Shown: positions 18,246-28,761, counted from the stretch's first letter. The stretch is DNA of 64,000 nucleotides from Streptomyces sp. NBC_01551 (GCF_026339935.1 NZ_JAPEPX010000001.1:1532501-1596500); one strand, 5' to 3'. Numbers and translations are program-made. Notes: generated from the sequence alone by a model not told the origin.

Positions 18246-19450
18246 TTCAAGAAGTCCGGAACATCCAGCTCTTCGGCCGGGCTGTCCTGGTACGGACGGG
18301 CCGTCGGGACCTGCGGGGCCGCCGGCATCGCGGACTCGGCCGGGGCCGGCTCGACCGGGACCTGGATGTCCTCGCGCGGGGTGACCGTGCCGAGTCCGCC
18401 GAAGGCCGGGCGGACCGGCTCGGGAGCGCGGACCGGCGCCGGGGCCGGCTCCTCGCGCTTGGTGGACGCGGCGCCGATGACGTTGTCCCGGCGGGCCGGG
18501 GGCTGTCCGCCGTCGAACCCGGCCGCGATGACGGTGACCCGCACCTCGTCGCCGAGCGCGTCGTCGATGACGGCGCCGAAGATGATGTTCGCCTCGGGGT
18601 GCGCGGCCTCGCTGACCAGCTGCGCGGCCTCGTTGATCTCGAAGAGACCGAGGTCCGAGCCACCGGAGATGGAGAGCAGCACGCCGCGGGCGCCGTCGAT
18701 GGACGCCTCCAGCAGCGGCGAGGAGATCGCCATCTCGGCGGCGGCCACCGCGCGGTCGTCGCCGCGGGCCGAGCCGATGCCCATCAGGGCCGAGCCGGCC
18801 TCGGACATCACGGACTTGACGTCGGCGAAGTCGAGGTTGATCAGACCCGGGGTCGTGATGAGGTCGGTGATGCCCTGGACGCCCGAGAGCAGGACCTGGT
18901 CGGCCGACTTGAAGGCGTCGAGCACGCTGACCTGGCGGTCCGAGATGGACAGCAGCCGGTCGTTGGGGATGACGATGAGGGTGTCGACCTCTTCGCGGAG
19001 CTCGGCGATGCCGTCCTCCGCCTGGTTCGCGCGGCGCCGGCCCTCGAAGGTGAACGGCCGGGTGACCACACCGATCGTCAGGGCGCCCAGCGAGCGCGCG
19101 ATGTTGGCGACGACAGGTGCGCCGCCCGTTCCGGTGCCGCCGCCCTCACCGGCGGTGACGAAGACCATGTCGGCCCCCTTGAGGACCTCCTCGATCTCCT
19201 CGCGGTGGTCCTCTGCCGCCTTGCGACCGACGGCCGGGTTGGCTCCGGCGCCGAGGCCCCGGGTGAGTTCGCGGCCGACGTCGAGCTTGACGTCGGCGTC
19301 GCTCATCAACAGCGCCTGGGCGTCGGTGTTGATGGCGATGAACTCGACGCCCTTGAGACCGACCTCGATCATTCGGTTGATGGCATTGACACCACCGCCG
19401 CCGACACCGATGACCTTGATGACTGCGAGGTAGTTCTGCGGTGCTGCCAC
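18242..19450 (-). CDS. ftsZ: Cell division GTPase FtsZ
   Basis: 402 aa. The GTP signature GGGTGTG is at 103-109 and the T7 loop reads [12 protein letters not shown] disordered Pro/Ala linker (about 320-390) ends in the conserved C-terminal peptide LDVPDFLK, which binds SepF and other partners. FtsZ polymerises into the sporulation septa ladders and vegetative cross-walls. A 279-bp leader separates it from ftsQ, consistent with its own promoters; in Streptomyces one is developmentally induced. Confidence 0.98.
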   Translation of the reverse strand: MAAPQNYLAVIKVIGVGGGGVNAINRMIEVGLKGVEFIAINTDAQALLMSDADVKLDVGRELTRGLGAGANPAVGRKAAEDHREEIEEVLKGADMVFVTAGEGGGTGTGGAPVVANIARSLGALTIGVVTRPFTFEGRRRANQAEDGIAELREEVDTLIVIPNDRLLSISDRQVSVLDAFKSADQVLLSGVQGITDLITTPGLINLDFADVKSVMSEAGSALMGIGSARGDDRAVAAAEMAISSPLLEASIDGARGVLLSISGGSDLGLFEINEAAQLVSEAAHPEANIIFGAVIDDALGDEVRVTVIAAGFDGGQPPARRDNVIGAASTKREEPAPAPVRAPEPVRPAFGGLGTVTPREDIQVPVEPAPAESAMPAAPQVPTARPYQDSPAEELDVPDFLK

Positions 19451-19729
19451 GTCGAAGGCCTCTCGCCTCGAGTTACGTGTCGCCGCCTCGCGGGCCTGCG
19501 TTGCGACGACTGATGCCGAAATAGGGACGGTCCGAACGCGCCGACCCGAACCCTAACCCTGAAGTTTAGGGTTAAGACTGTGTCTGTTCCTTGGACTCTT
19601 CCGAACAGGACACTAAGTCGACAAGTAGCGCGTGTTCAACGAACACGCCGAACCTCCCGTTTTTCTTTTCACCCTATGTGATCACCCGTATCGCTGGCCA
19701 ACCAGGGTGCTTCGGTGTTGGATCCGACG
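19451..19729 (-). promoter_or_regulatory. ftsZ upstream region with telomere-like inverted repeat
   Basis: This 279-bp gap has lower GC than its surroundings, including an AT-rich stretch at 19600-19690. AACCCTAACCCT (19549-19560) and AGGGTT (19568-19573) form an inverted repeat about 100 bases before the ftsZ start. Multiple ftsZ promoters are known here in other Streptomyces. I cannot place transcription starts. Confidence 0.55.
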
Positions 19730-20551
19730 TCAACTCCCGGACACCGCCGGGGCGGTGGGGACGCTCACGTCAAAGTGGTCAGCCTTGGGCGCGGCTTTCA
19801 GCAGGGCGGTGAGCGCACGGCCTTTGGCCTCACCCAGTTCGCCGCTGCCCCACACCACGGTGCGGCCCTTGGTGAGCTCCAGAACGACCGAATCGTAGGA
19901 CCGCACCTTGACCTGCACGGTTTCCCGCCTGACCGCCGCCGGGAGGCCGCCGGCGATGCCGACGGCCTCGTGCAGCAGCCGCTCCTCGTCGAAGCGGCGG
20001 CCGCTCGGTGACCGCTCGGCGTCCAATTCGAGGACCGGAACGCCCCCGGGTGCTTTCGCAACCGTGTCGAATCGCACACCGGTCGCGTCCACTTCGACGA
20101 ACTCGGTGCCCTTCTTGATGAGAAGGACGGGTTTGCGCTCCGTCACCTTCAGCCCGATCCCGTGCGGCCAGGCCCGCACCACGTCGACCGAATCGATGCG
20201 GGGCAGCCGGCCGCGCAGCCGGGCCGCGATCTCGTCGGTGTCGACGCTCACCAGCGGGGCCCCCAGCGGTACGGCCGCCGCGGCCACCACCTGTTCGGAG
20301 GTGAGCACCTCGGTGCCGCTCGCGCCGACCTTCTCGACGCGCAGCCAGGAGGAGCCGTAGAGCACCCAGCCGACCGCCGCGCCGAGCAGCAGCACGACGA
20401 CGGCGAGCAGGGCCAGCGCGGGGCCCCGGCGCAGGCGTACGCCGGGGCCCCGCGGGCCGGATCCCTTCGACGACTTCGGGGGCTTGGCGGAGCCGGAGCC
20501 CTTGCGGGCAGCCCCGGGTCCGCCGCGCTGCGCTGTCGTCGCTCCGGCCAC
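19730..20551 (-). CDS. ftsQ: Cell division protein FtsQ
   Basis: 273 aa, GTG start. A basic cytoplasmic N-terminus of about 45 residues (KPPKSSKGSGPRGPG) precedes one membrane segment (ALALLAVVVLLLGAAVGWVL), then the POTRA domain (LRVEKVGASGTEVLTSEQVV) and the beta domain. FtsQ links FtsB/L/I at the septum outside the membrane. 16 bases separate it from murG. Confidence 0.95.
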   Translation of the reverse strand: MAGATTAQRGGPGAARKGSGSAKPPKSSKGSGPRGPGVRLRRGPALALLAVVVLLLGAAVGWVLYGSSWLRVEKVGASGTEVLTSEQVVAAAAVPLGAPLVSVDTDEIAARLRGRLPRIDSVDVVRAWPHGIGLKVTERKPVLLIKKGTEFVEVDATGVRFDTVAKAPGGVPVLELDAERSPSGRRFDEERLLHEAVGIAGGLPAAVRRETVQVKVRSYDSVVLELTKGRTVVWGSGELGEAKGRALTALLKAAPKADHFDVSVPTAPAVSGS

Positions 20552-20567
20552 TCCTGTGCCTCCTGGA

Positions 20568-21662
20568 TTAGCGGTTCCTGTGGGCCGCGATCGCCTCGTA
20601 CACCAGGCCGACGAGAAGGTCGTCGGCGTCCCGGCGGCCGAACTCGGCGGCGGCGCGGGACATCTCGTACAGACGGTGCGGGTCGGCGAGCACCGGGAGG
20701 ACCTGGCCGAGCACCCAGTCGGGCGTCAGTTCCGCGTCGTCCACGAGCAGGCCGCCGCCGGCCTTGACCACCGGCTGGGCGTTGAGCCGCTGTTCGCCGT
20801 TGCCGATCGGCAACGGTACGTACGCGGCGGGCAGCCCGACGGCGGAGAGTTCGGCGACGGTCATCGCGCCCGCGCGGCACAGCATCATGTCGGCGGCGGC
20901 GTACGCGAGGTCCATCCGGTCCACGTACGGTACCGGCACATACGGCGGCATCCCGGGCATGTTGTCGACACGCGGCAGTTCGTTCTTCGGCCCGACGGCG
21001 TGCAGGATCTGGATCCCGGAGCGCTGGAGGGTCGGAGCGACCTGCTGGATGACCTCGTTGAGGCGCCGGGCGCCCTGAGAGCCGCCGGAGACCAGCAGCG
21101 TCGGCAGGTTGGGGTCCAGGCCGAACGCGGCGCGCGCCTCCGGGCGGACCGCGGCCCGGTCCAGGGTCGAGATCGAGCGCCGCAGCGGGATGCCCACGTA
21201 GCGGGCGCCGCGCAGCTTGCTGTCGGGGGTGGAGACCGCGACGGCGTGCGCGTACCGCGAGCCGATCTTGTTGGCCAGGCCGGGCCGGGCGTTGGCCTCG
21301 TGGACGATGATCGGCACCCCGAGCCGCTTGGCGGCCAGGTAGCCGGGCAGCGCCACGTAGCCGCCGAAGCCGACGACACAGTCAGCCTTGGTACGCGTGA
21401 GGATCTCCTCGGCCGCCTTGATCGTGCCGCGCAGCCGTCCGGGGACGGTGATCAGCTCCGGGGTCGGCTTACGGGGCAGCGGCACGGCGGGGATCAGACC
21501 CAGCTCGTAGCCGCGCTCCGGCACCAGACGTGTTTCCAGCCCGCGCTCCGTGCCGAGGGCGGTGATGCCCACGGAAGGGTCCTGCCTGCGCAGGGCGTCC
21601 GCGAGGGCGAGCGCCGGCTCGATGTGGCCGGCGGTCCCCCCACCGGCGAGTACGACATGCAC
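20568..21662 (-). CDS. murG: MurG, lipid II-forming GlcNAc transferase
   Basis: 364 aa GT-B enzyme (GT28). The N-terminal G-loop [16 protein letters not shown] and the C-terminal [13 protein letters not shown] and GAMTVAEL motifs bind lipid I and UDP-GlcNAc. It makes lipid II on the inner membrane face. GTG start, 6 bases after the ftsW stop. Confidence 0.97.
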   Translation of the reverse strand: MHVVLAGGGTAGHIEPALALADALRRQDPSVGITALGTERGLETRLVPERGYELGLIPAVPLPRKPTPELITVPGRLRGTIKAAEEILTRTKADCVVGFGGYVALPGYLAAKRLGVPIIVHEANARPGLANKIGSRYAHAVAVSTPDSKLRGARYVGIPLRRSISTLDRAAVRPEARAAFGLDPNLPTLLVSGGSQGARRLNEVIQQVAPTLQRSGIQILHAVGPKNELPRVDNMPGMPPYVPVPYVDRMDLAYAAADMMLCRAGAMTVAELSAVGLPAAYVPLPIGNGEQRLNAQPVVKAGGGLLVDDAELTPDWVLGQVLPVLADPHRLYEMSRAAAEFGRRDADDLLVGLVYEAIAAHRNR

Positions 21663-21668
21663 CGAAAT

Positions 21669-23030
21669 TCACCGCTCTCCGGACGGACGCTTCTTGACGC
21701 GCCGTCTCATCGACTTCCATATCGGCCCGGTCCGCTTCCAGCCGGATTTCGGCTGTCGCATCGCGAGCGCCGCTCGCGCCGCCGGCTCCTCACGCGCGAA
21801 GGCGATGAGCAGTCCGACCGCGAACATGGTCGGCAGCAGGGCCGACCCTCCGTAGGAGAACAGCGGGAGCGGGACCCCGGCGATCGGCAGCAGACCGAGC
21901 ACCGCACCGATGTTGATCACGGCTTGCGCCGTGATCCAGGTGGTCACGCCTCCCGCGGCATACCGTACGAAGGAGTCCTCCGTGCGTCCGGCCACGCGGA
22001 TACCCGCATAGCCTAGAGCCGCGAACAGGGCGAGCACCGACAGCGTCCCCGCCAGCCCCAGTTCCTCCCCGGTGATGGCGAAGATGAAGTCGGTGTGGGC
22101 TTCTGGCAGTTGGCCCCATTTTTCCACACTCGCACCCAGGCCCGAACCAAACCATCCGCCGGACGCGAGGGCGTAGATCCCGTGCACGGCCTGCCAGCAC
22201 AGGTCGTTCTTGCCCGGCTCGGTGGCCCCGAGGCAGGCCAGCCGGTCCATGCGGTGCGGGCTCGTCTTGATCAGCAGTGCGACGATCACACCCGCGAACG
22301 CCAACACTGCCACGAACATCCGCGTCGGGGCACCCGCCAGCCACAACAAGCCGAAGAGAATGGCACCCAGGATCATCGCGGTGCCCATGTCCCCGCCGAG
22401 CATGATCAGCCCGAGGAGCAGGAACGCCACCGGGACCAGCGGCACCAGGAGGTGCTTCCACTGGCTCAGCAGGCCCTTGTCGCCCTTGCGGGCCAGCAGG
22501 TCGGCGCCCCACAGGATCAGGGCCAGTTTGCCGAACTCGCTGGGCTGCAACATGAACGGACCACCAAGGGAGATCCAATTCTGGTTGCCGTTGATCGCGA
22601 CCCCTATCCCGGGGACCTGCACCAGGACCATCAGGAACAGGGTGCCGGCGAGCACCGGGTAGGACAGCGCCCGGTGCAGCTTCACCGGCATCCGGGAGGC
22701 CACCAGCAGCAGTCCGGCGCCGATCAGGGCCGCCAGGAACTGCTTCTTGAAGAAGTACGCGTCCCCGAGGCCCAGCTGGAGCGCCTTGATCATGGACGCC
22801 GAGTAGACCATCACCAGACCGAGCACGGTGATGAGCAACGAGCTGCCGAAAATCAGGTAATACGCGGTCAGCGGCCGGTCCCAGGCCTTGCGCAACCGCA
22901 GTTGGGTACGCCGGAGCCCGGTCAGCGGCCCGCGCCGGGCGGGCCGCTTCGCAGTCGCCGCGGGGCGCCCCCGGCCCTGTGCCTTCACGGCAGGTGGGCG
23001 CCGCCCCGGCAGCACTTGTCTGGCCGGCAT
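21669..23030 (-). CDS. ftsW: FtsW, SEDS-family septal peptidoglycan polymerase
   Basis: 453 aa with a basic Arg/Pro-rich N-terminal tail of about 50 residues and ten membrane segments. SEDS signatures visible: WISLGGPFMLQPSEFGKLAL near 175-195, the acidic periplasmic loop region (LPEAHTDFIFAITGEELGLAG) and GVPLPLFSYGGSAL. FtsW polymerises lipid II with FtsI at the septum. Confidence 0.96.
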   Translation of the reverse strand: MPARQVLPGRRPPAVKAQGRGRPAATAKRPARRGPLTGLRRTQLRLRKAWDRPLTAYYLIFGSSLLITVLGLVMVYSASMIKALQLGLGDAYFFKKQFLAALIGAGLLLVASRMPVKLHRALSYPVLAGTLFLMVLVQVPGIGVAINGNQNWISLGGPFMLQPSEFGKLALILWGADLLARKGDKGLLSQWKHLLVPLVPVAFLLLGLIMLGGDMGTAMILGAILFGLLWLAGAPTRMFVAVLAFAGVIVALLIKTSPHRMDRLACLGATEPGKNDLCWQAVHGIYALASGGWFGSGLGASVEKWGQLPEAHTDFIFAITGEELGLAGTLSVLALFAALGYAGIRVAGRTEDSFVRYAAGGVTTWITAQAVINIGAVLGLLPIAGVPLPLFSYGGSALLPTMFAVGLLIAFAREEPAARAALAMRQPKSGWKRTGPIWKSMRRRVKKRPSGER

Positions 23031-23100
23031 CTGTGATCATCCCCTCCACTCGTGCGAGGCGAGCAGCCGGCCGTCCGGCCGGAGGGAGCCCAGCCTGGAC

Positions 23101-24513
23101 CTAGGCGCTCTCGGCGGCCAGTTCGCGCACCGCGTCGGCGAATGCGTCCCCACGCTTGTTGTAGTTCGCGAACATGTCCATCGAGGCGCAGGCGGGTGCC
23201 AGCAGGACCGTGTCGCCGGGCTCGGCGAGCCGGGCCGCTTCCCGGACCGCCGCGAGCATCGCCCCAGTGTCGGTCCGTTCGAGGTCGACCACAGGGACCT
23301 CGGGCGCGTGTCGCGCCAGCGCCTCGGCGATGAGCGCCCGGTCGGCGCCGATCAGCACCACGCCGCGCAGCGCCTTCGCGGACTTCTGTACGAGCTCGTC
23401 GAAGGTCGCGCCCTTGGCGAGGCCCCCGGCGATCCAGACGACCGTCTCGAAGGCCGCCAGGGAGGCTTCCGCGGCGTGCGTGTTGGTGGCCTTGGAGTCG
23501 TCGATGTAGACGACCTCGGCGACCTCGTCCACGTACGCGACGCGGTGCGCGTCCGGGCGGAAGTTGCGCAGCCCGTCGCGGACCGCGCGCGGCTCCACGC
23601 CGAAGGCGCGGGCCAGGGCCGCCGCCGCGAGGGCGTTGGCGATGTTGTGCGGGGCCGGCGGGTTGACGTCCTTGACCTCGGCGAGTTCCTGGGCGTTCTT
23701 CTGCCGGTTCTCGACGAAGGCGCGGTCCACGAGGATGCCGTCGACCACGCCGAGCATGGAGGGACCGGGGGCGCCGAGGGTGAAGCCGATCGCCCGGCAG
23801 CCCTCCTCGACGTCCGCCTCGACGACCAGGGCCTCGGTGGCCGGGTCGGCGACGTTGTAGACGCAGGCGACGGTGTTGCCCTCGTAGATGCGGCCCTTGT
23901 CGGCGGCGTACGCCTCCATCGAGCCGTGCCAGTCGAGGTGGTCCGGGGCCAGGTTCAGGACGGCCGCCGAGTGGGCGCGCAGCGAGGGCGCCCAGTGCAG
24001 CTGGTAGCTGGAGAGCTCGACGGCGAGTACGTCGTACTTCTCCTCGCCGAGCACCACGTCGACGATGGGGGTGCCGATGTTCCCGACGGCCGCGGTCTTC
24101 AGGCCGGCGGCCTTGAGGATCGAGGCGAGCATCTGGGTGGTGGTGGTCTTGCCGTTCGTACCGGTGATCGCGAGCCAGGGGGCCGCGTCGGGCCCGCGCA
24201 GCTGCCAGGCGATCTCGACGTCGCCCACGACCTCGACCCCGGCCGCCGCGGCGGCCTCGAACAGCGGGCTGTCGGGCTGCCAGCCCGGCGAGGTGACGAC
24301 CAGTTCGGTGCCCTCGGGGAGGGTCCGCGCGTCGCCGAGCCGTACGGAGATGCCCAGTTCGCCGAGTTCGGCGGCCCGGGCCCGGTGGCCCTCGCTGTCG
24401 CCGCCGTCCACGACGGTCACCGATGCGCCGAGGCCGGCCAGGGCGCGGGCGGCACTGATGCCGCTCACGCCGAGGCCGGCGACGGTGATGTTCTTGCCGT
24501 GCCAGGAGGTCAC
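23101..24513 (-). CDS. murD: MurD, UDP-MurNAc-L-Ala--D-Glu ligase
   Basis: 470 aa from the GTG at 24513, which overlaps the mraY stop by four bases (GTGA). An ATG at 24528 would add five residues. A Rossmann-type N-terminal domain (ITVAGLGVSGISAARAL), the ATP loop GTNGKTTTTQM, and the ligase C-terminal domain with DDSKATNTHAA are present. Adds D-glutamate to the cytoplasmic precursor. Confidence 0.96.
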   Translation of the reverse strand: MTSWHGKNITVAGLGVSGISAARALAGLGASVTVVDGGDSEGHRARAAELGELGISVRLGDARTLPEGTELVVTSPGWQPDSPLFEAAAAAGVEVVGDVEIAWQLRGPDAAPWLAITGTNGKTTTTQMLASILKAAGLKTAAVGNIGTPIVDVVLGEEKYDVLAVELSSYQLHWAPSLRAHSAAVLNLAPDHLDWHGSMEAYAADKGRIYEGNTVACVYNVADPATEALVVEADVEEGCRAIGFTLGAPGPSMLGVVDGILVDRAFVENRQKNAQELAEVKDVNPPAPHNIANALAAAALARAFGVEPRAVRDGLRNFRPDAHRVAYVDEVAEVVYIDDSKATNTHAAEASLAAFETVVWIAGGLAKGATFDELVQKSAKALRGVVLIGADRALIAEALARHAPEVPVVDLERTDTGAMLAAVREAARLAEPGDTVLLAPACASMDMFANYNKRGDAFADAVRELAAESA

Positions 24514-25580
24514 TTGTCGGCTGCCCATCCCGCGTAGAAGAGACCGAGACCCACGATCACGCACATGCCCTGGATGATCCAGAAGCGGACCACCACAAGG
24601 ACTTCGGACCACCCCTTGAGTTCGAAGTGGTGTTGCAGCGGGGCCATGCGGAAGACGCGCTTCCCGGTCAGCTTGAAGGAGCCGACCTGGATGACCACCG
24701 ACATGGTGATGAGGACGAAGAGGCCGCCGAGGAGCGCGATGAGGAACTCCGTGCGGGAGCAGATCGCGAGGCCGGCGAGCGCGCCGCCGAGCGCGAGCGA
24801 GCCGGTGTCACCCATGAAGATCTTGGCGGGCGAGGTGTTCCACCACAGGAAGCCGAAGCAGGCGCCCATCAGGGCGGAGGCGACGACCGCGAGGTCCAGC
24901 GGGTCGCGCACCTCGAAGCACGCGTTGGGGTTCGTCAGCGTCATCGCGTTGGCGCAGGACTCCTGGTGCTGCCAGACGCCGATGAACGTGTAGGCGCCGA
25001 ACACCATGACCGCGGCGCCGGTGGCGAGGCCGTCCAGACCGTCGGTCAGGTTCACGCCGTTGGACATCGCCAGGATCATGAACAGCGCCCAGACCACGAA
25101 CAGCACCGGGCCGATCGACCAGCCGAAGTCCGTGACGAACGACAGCCTGGTGGAGGCCGGGGTCAGTTCGCGCGAGTCCGAGAACTGGAGCGCGAGCACC
25201 GCGAAGGCGATGCCGACGATCAGCTGGCCGGCCATCTTGGCCTTGGCCCGCAGACCGAGCGAGCGCCGCTTGACGATCTTGATGTAGTCGTCCAGGTAGC
25301 CGACCAGGCCCATGCCCGCCATCAGGAACAGGACGAGCAGACCCGAGATGGTCGGCTCGCTGGACGTGATCACCTTGGTCAGGGCGTACGCGACGAGCGT
25401 CGCGAGGATGAAGGAGATGCCGCCCATGGTGGGCGTGCCCTTCTTGCCCGCGTGGCCGCGGGGGCCGTCGTCGCGGATGAACTGGCCGTAGCCCTTGCGG
25501 GCCAGCAGCTTGATCAGCAGCGGCGTGCCGATGACCGTCAGGAACATGCCGATGACACCGGCAACCAGGATCTGCCTCAT
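24510..25580 (-). CDS. mraY: MraY, phospho-MurNAc-pentapeptide transferase
   Basis: 356 aa, ten membrane segments. Family motifs: GPRGHAGKKGTPTMGGI, the aspartate-rich GYLDDYIKI, NLTDGLDGLATG and the C-terminal APLQHHFEL (HHH-type loop reads QHHFE). Transfers the MurNAc-pentapeptide to undecaprenyl phosphate, forming lipid I. Overlaps murF by four bases and murD by four bases. Confidence 0.97.
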   Translation of the reverse strand: MRQILVAGVIGMFLTVIGTPLLIKLLARKGYGQFIRDDGPRGHAGKKGTPTMGGISFILATLVAYALTKVITSSEPTISGLLVLFLMAGMGLVGYLDDYIKIVKRRSLGLRAKAKMAGQLIVGIAFAVLALQFSDSRELTPASTRLSFVTDFGWSIGPVLFVVWALFMILAMSNGVNLTDGLDGLATGAAVMVFGAYTFIGVWQHQESCANAMTLTNPNACFEVRDPLDLAVVASALMGACFGFLWWNTSPAKIFMGDTGSLALGGALAGLAICSRTEFLIALLGGLFVLITMSVVIQVGSFKLTGKRVFRMAPLQHHFELKGWSEVLVVVRFWIIQGMCVIVGLGLFYAGWAADK

Positions 25581-27001
25581 CGGTCGGCGACACCGCCCTC
25601 GCGCTCAAGGAGCGCCAGCGCGACCCGCTCCAGGCCGATCGACCTGGAAGCCTTCACCAGCACGACGTCCCCCGGACGCAGTTCACTGCGCAACAGGTCG
25701 ACCGCCGCCTGCGCGTCGGACACGAGCACCGACTCCTCACCCCACGAACCCTCGTTATATGCGCCCAGTTGCAGCCAGGACGCTTCCCTGCCCCCGACTG
25801 CGACGAGCTTGCTCACGTTGAGCCGGACGGCAAGCCGTCCCACCGCGTCGTGCTCCGCCAGCGACGCGTCACCGAGCTCGGCCATGGGGCCCAGCACCGC
25901 CCACGTACGTCCCCCGTTCGCCCTGGCGGCGCCGCCCATCGCGACTAGCGCGCGCAGGGCGGCCCGCATGGACTCGGGATTCGCGTTGTAGGCGTCGTTG
26001 ACGATCGTCACGCCGTCCGCACGCTCGGTGACCTCCATCCGCCACCGGGAGAGCGTTCCCGCCCCGGAGAGCGCGGTGGCGATCTCCATGGCGGACATGC
26101 CCAGGACATGGGCGACGGCGGCCGCGGCGAGCGCGTTCGACACGTGGTGCTCACCGTACAGCCGCAAGGTCACATCACTGCACCCGGTCGGTGTGTGGAG
26201 TGTGAAGGCGGGCTGTCCCCCCGGGGTCATGCGCACCTCGGTGGCCCGTACGTCGGCGTCCTCGGCCTCGCCGAAGAGCACCGTACGGGCCTTCGTGCGG
26301 GCGGACATGGCGCGTACGAGCAGGTCGTCGGCGTTGAGTACGGCGACTCCGCCGTCGGCCTCGGCGGGGAGGGCCTCGACCAGCTCCCCCTTGGCGCGCG
26401 CGATCTGCTCGCGGCCGCCGAACTCCCCGATGTGGGCGGTGCCGACGTTGAGGACGAGTCCGATGCGCGGCGGGGTGAGGCCGGTGAGGTACTCGATGTG
26501 GCCGATGCCGCGGGCGCCCATCTCCAGGACCAGGTGGCGGGTTTCCGCGGTGGCCTGGAGGGCGGTGAGCGGCAGGCCGATCTCGTTGTTGAGGGAGCCG
26601 GGGGTCCACACCGTGGGCGCGTGGGTCTGCAGGACCTGCGCGATGAGGTCCTTGGTGGAGGTCTTCCCGGCCGAGCCGGTCAGGGCCACCACGTCGGTGC
26701 CGAGGCGTTCGACGACGGCCCGGGCGAGGGCGCCGAGCGCCTTCTCCACGTCCGGGACGACGATCGCGGGTACGCCGACGGGCCGGGCCGCGAGGATGGC
26801 CGCGGCTCCCGCCGCCACCGCGCGCTCCGCGTAGTCGTGGCCGTCGACGTGCTCGCCGGCGAAGGCGGCGAACAGGCTGCCGGCCTCCACCTTGCGGGAG
26901 TCGATGACCACGGGCCCGCTGATCCGCACCGACGGATCCGGTATGTCGTGGGGCCGCCCGCCGGTGATGTCGGCGATCTCGGCGAGGGAAAGGGCGATCA
27001 C
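25577..27001 (-). CDS. murF: MurF, D-Ala-D-Ala adding ligase
   Basis: 474 aa Mur ligase. N-terminal MurF domain with DSRKVEAGSLFAAFAGEHVDGHDY, ATP loop LTGSAGKTSTKDLI, and C-terminal domain with VNDAYNANPESMRAAL. Completes the UDP-MurNAc-pentapeptide. Four-base overlaps on both sides show a tightly coupled murE-murF-mraY-murD block. Confidence 0.96.
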   Translation of the reverse strand: MIALSLAEIADITGGRPHDIPDPSVRISGPVVIDSRKVEAGSLFAAFAGEHVDGHDYAERAVAAGAAAILAARPVGVPAIVVPDVEKALGALARAVVERLGTDVVALTGSAGKTSTKDLIAQVLQTHAPTVWTPGSLNNEIGLPLTALQATAETRHLVLEMGARGIGHIEYLTGLTPPRIGLVLNVGTAHIGEFGGREQIARAKGELVEALPAEADGGVAVLNADDLLVRAMSARTKARTVLFGEAEDADVRATEVRMTPGGQPAFTLHTPTGCSDVTLRLYGEHHVSNALAAAAVAHVLGMSAMEIATALSGAGTLSRWRMEVTERADGVTIVNDAYNANPESMRAALRALVAMGGAARANGGRTWAVLGPMAELGDASLAEHDAVGRLAVRLNVSKLVAVGGREASWLQLGAYNEGSWGEESVLVSDAQAAVDLLRSELRPGDVVLVKASRSIGLERVALALLEREGGVADR

Positions 27002-28701
27002 TGGTTCACCTCGGCCTGTCGGGCATGGTGCTGCCGGGTCTCGATGGCCGCGCGGAGCACCGCGCGGTCGTCGAAGGGACGTACGACGCCTGCCGTGTCC
27101 TGGCCCTGCTCGTGGCCCTTGCCCGCCACCAGCACGGTGTCACCGGGCTCGGCGCGGGCGACGGCGGCGGCGATGGCCGCCGCGCGGTCGGCGTCGACGA
27201 GGACGGTGCCCCGCTCGGCGGGCGGCACGGACGCGGCGCCTTCGAACATCGCGGCGAGGATCGCGAGGGGGTCCTCGGAGCGCGGGTTGTCGGAGGTCAG
27301 GACGGCGGTGTCGGCGAAGCGGGCCGCCGCGGCGCCCATCGGGGCGCGCTTGGTGGTGTCGCGGTCGCCGCCGCAGCCGAGGACGATGTGCAGCTTGCCG
27401 GTGGTGACCTCGCGCAGGGCGCGCAGCACCGACTCGACGGCGTCCGTCTTGTGCGCGTAGTCGACGACGGCCAGGTACGGCTGTCCCGCGTCCACCCGCT
27501 CCAGTCGGCCGGGCACCCCGGGGACCGCGGCGACGCCGTCGGCGGCGGTCTGCGGGTCGAGGCCGGCGGCGGCGAGGGTGACGATCGCGGCGACGGTGTT
27601 GGCGACGTTGAACGGGCCGGGCAGCGGGGCGGTGGCCCGTACGCGCTGTCCCTCGGGGCCCACCAGGGTCAGGGTGGAGTCCATGTGGCCGGTGACCACG
27701 TCCTCGGCGCGCCAGTCGGCGGCCGGGTCGCCGGCGGCGGAGAAGGTGACGACCGGGATCGACGACTCCTTGGCCAGACGGCGGCCGTACTCGTCGTCGA
27801 AGTTGACCACGCCGAGGCGGGCGCGGCGCTCGGTGAAGAGCTGCGCCTTGGCCTGGAAGTAGTCCTCCATGTCGGAGTGGAACTCCATGTGCTCCGGGCT
27901 CAGGTTGTTGAAGACGGCGACGTCGAAGACGCAGCCGTCGACCCGGCCGAGCACGAGGGCGTGGCTGGAGACCTCCATGGCCACGGCCTCGACCCCGCGC
28001 TCGCGCATGACCGCGAAGAGGGCCTGGAGGTCGGTGGCCTCGGGGGTGGTGCGCTCCGACTTGATGCGCTCGTCGCCGATGCGCATCTCGACGGTGCCGA
28101 CCAGTCCGGTGCGCCGGCCCGCGCCGCGCAGGCCGCCCTCGACGAGGTACGCCGTGGTCGTCTTGCCGGAGGTGCCGGTGATGCCGAGCTGGAGCAGGCC
28201 CTCGCCGGGCCGGCCGTAGATCTCGGCGGCGAGCTCGCCCATCCGGCGGCGCGGGTCGGCGACGGCCAGGACCGGGAGCCCGGTCGCGGCCGCGCGCTCG
28301 GCGCCCGTCGGATCGGTCAGCACGGCGGCGGCGCCGTTCGCGGCCGCCTGGGCGGCGAAGTCCGCGCCGTGCAGCTTGGCGCCGGGCAGGGCCGCGTACA
28401 GGTCGCCGGGGCGCACGGCACGGGAGTCGTGCGTGATGCCGGTGATCTGCGGTGCGGCCGCGTCGCCCGCGGCTTCGAGACCGGCCAGGGCCGCGAGCTC
28501 GGGCAGCGGCACCGGTCGCACGGACGCGGGTCGCGGCGCTCCCGGCGGCGTCGCCGGGGCGTCTTTCTGGGTGGTTCTGGGCTGATCAGCGTGGGGCACG
28601 GCGGTGAGCGTACCGGGCGCGGCGGGCCGGTTGCGAAGCGAGGGCCCGGCCGCCGGGTCCGCGGCGGTCCGGTTCCCGGGTTCGGGGGTGATCGTTGTCA
28701 C
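26998..28701 (-). CDS. murE: MurE, UDP-MurNAc-tripeptide synthetase
   Basis: 567 aa; GTG start gives an unusually long, Pro/Ala-rich, probably disordered N-terminal extension of about 65 residues before the conserved ITHDSRAVRPGDLYAALPG. ATP loop GITGTSGKTTTAYL; the meso/LL-DAP-type acceptor motif DNPRSEDP is present. Streptomyces peptidoglycan contains LL-DAP, so LL-DAP is the expected substrate. A later start would shorten the tail without touching the core. Confidence 0.94.
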   Translation of the reverse strand: MTTITPEPGNRTAADPAAGPSLRNRPAAPGTLTAVPHADQPRTTQKDAPATPPGAPRPASVRPVPLPELAALAGLEAAGDAAAPQITGITHDSRAVRPGDLYAALPGAKLHGADFAAQAAANGAAAVLTDPTGAERAAATGLPVLAVADPRRRMGELAAEIYGRPGEGLLQLGITGTSGKTTTAYLVEGGLRGAGRRTGLVGTVEMRIGDERIKSERTTPEATDLQALFAVMRERGVEAVAMEVSSHALVLGRVDGCVFDVAVFNNLSPEHMEFHSDMEDYFQAKAQLFTERRARLGVVNFDDEYGRRLAKESSIPVVTFSAAGDPAADWRAEDVVTGHMDSTLTLVGPEGQRVRATAPLPGPFNVANTVAAIVTLAAAGLDPQTAADGVAAVPGVPGRLERVDAGQPYLAVVDYAHKTDAVESVLRALREVTTGKLHIVLGCGGDRDTTKRAPMGAAAARFADTAVLTSDNPRSEDPLAILAAMFEGAASVPPAERGTVLVDADRAAAIAAAVARAEPGDTVLVAGKGHEQGQDTAGVVRPFDDRAVLRAAIETRQHHARQAEVNQ

Positions 28702-28761
28702 TGATGGTGCCTCACGGTTTTCCGGCGGGCCCGCCGGGGGGTCGGGTGGCTGGGCGGGCCG

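Noticed and set aside
19549..19573. True chromosome telomere or terminal repeat
   Set aside because: Only two CCCTAA units; Streptomyces ends use GC palindromes, and this lies between core division genes.
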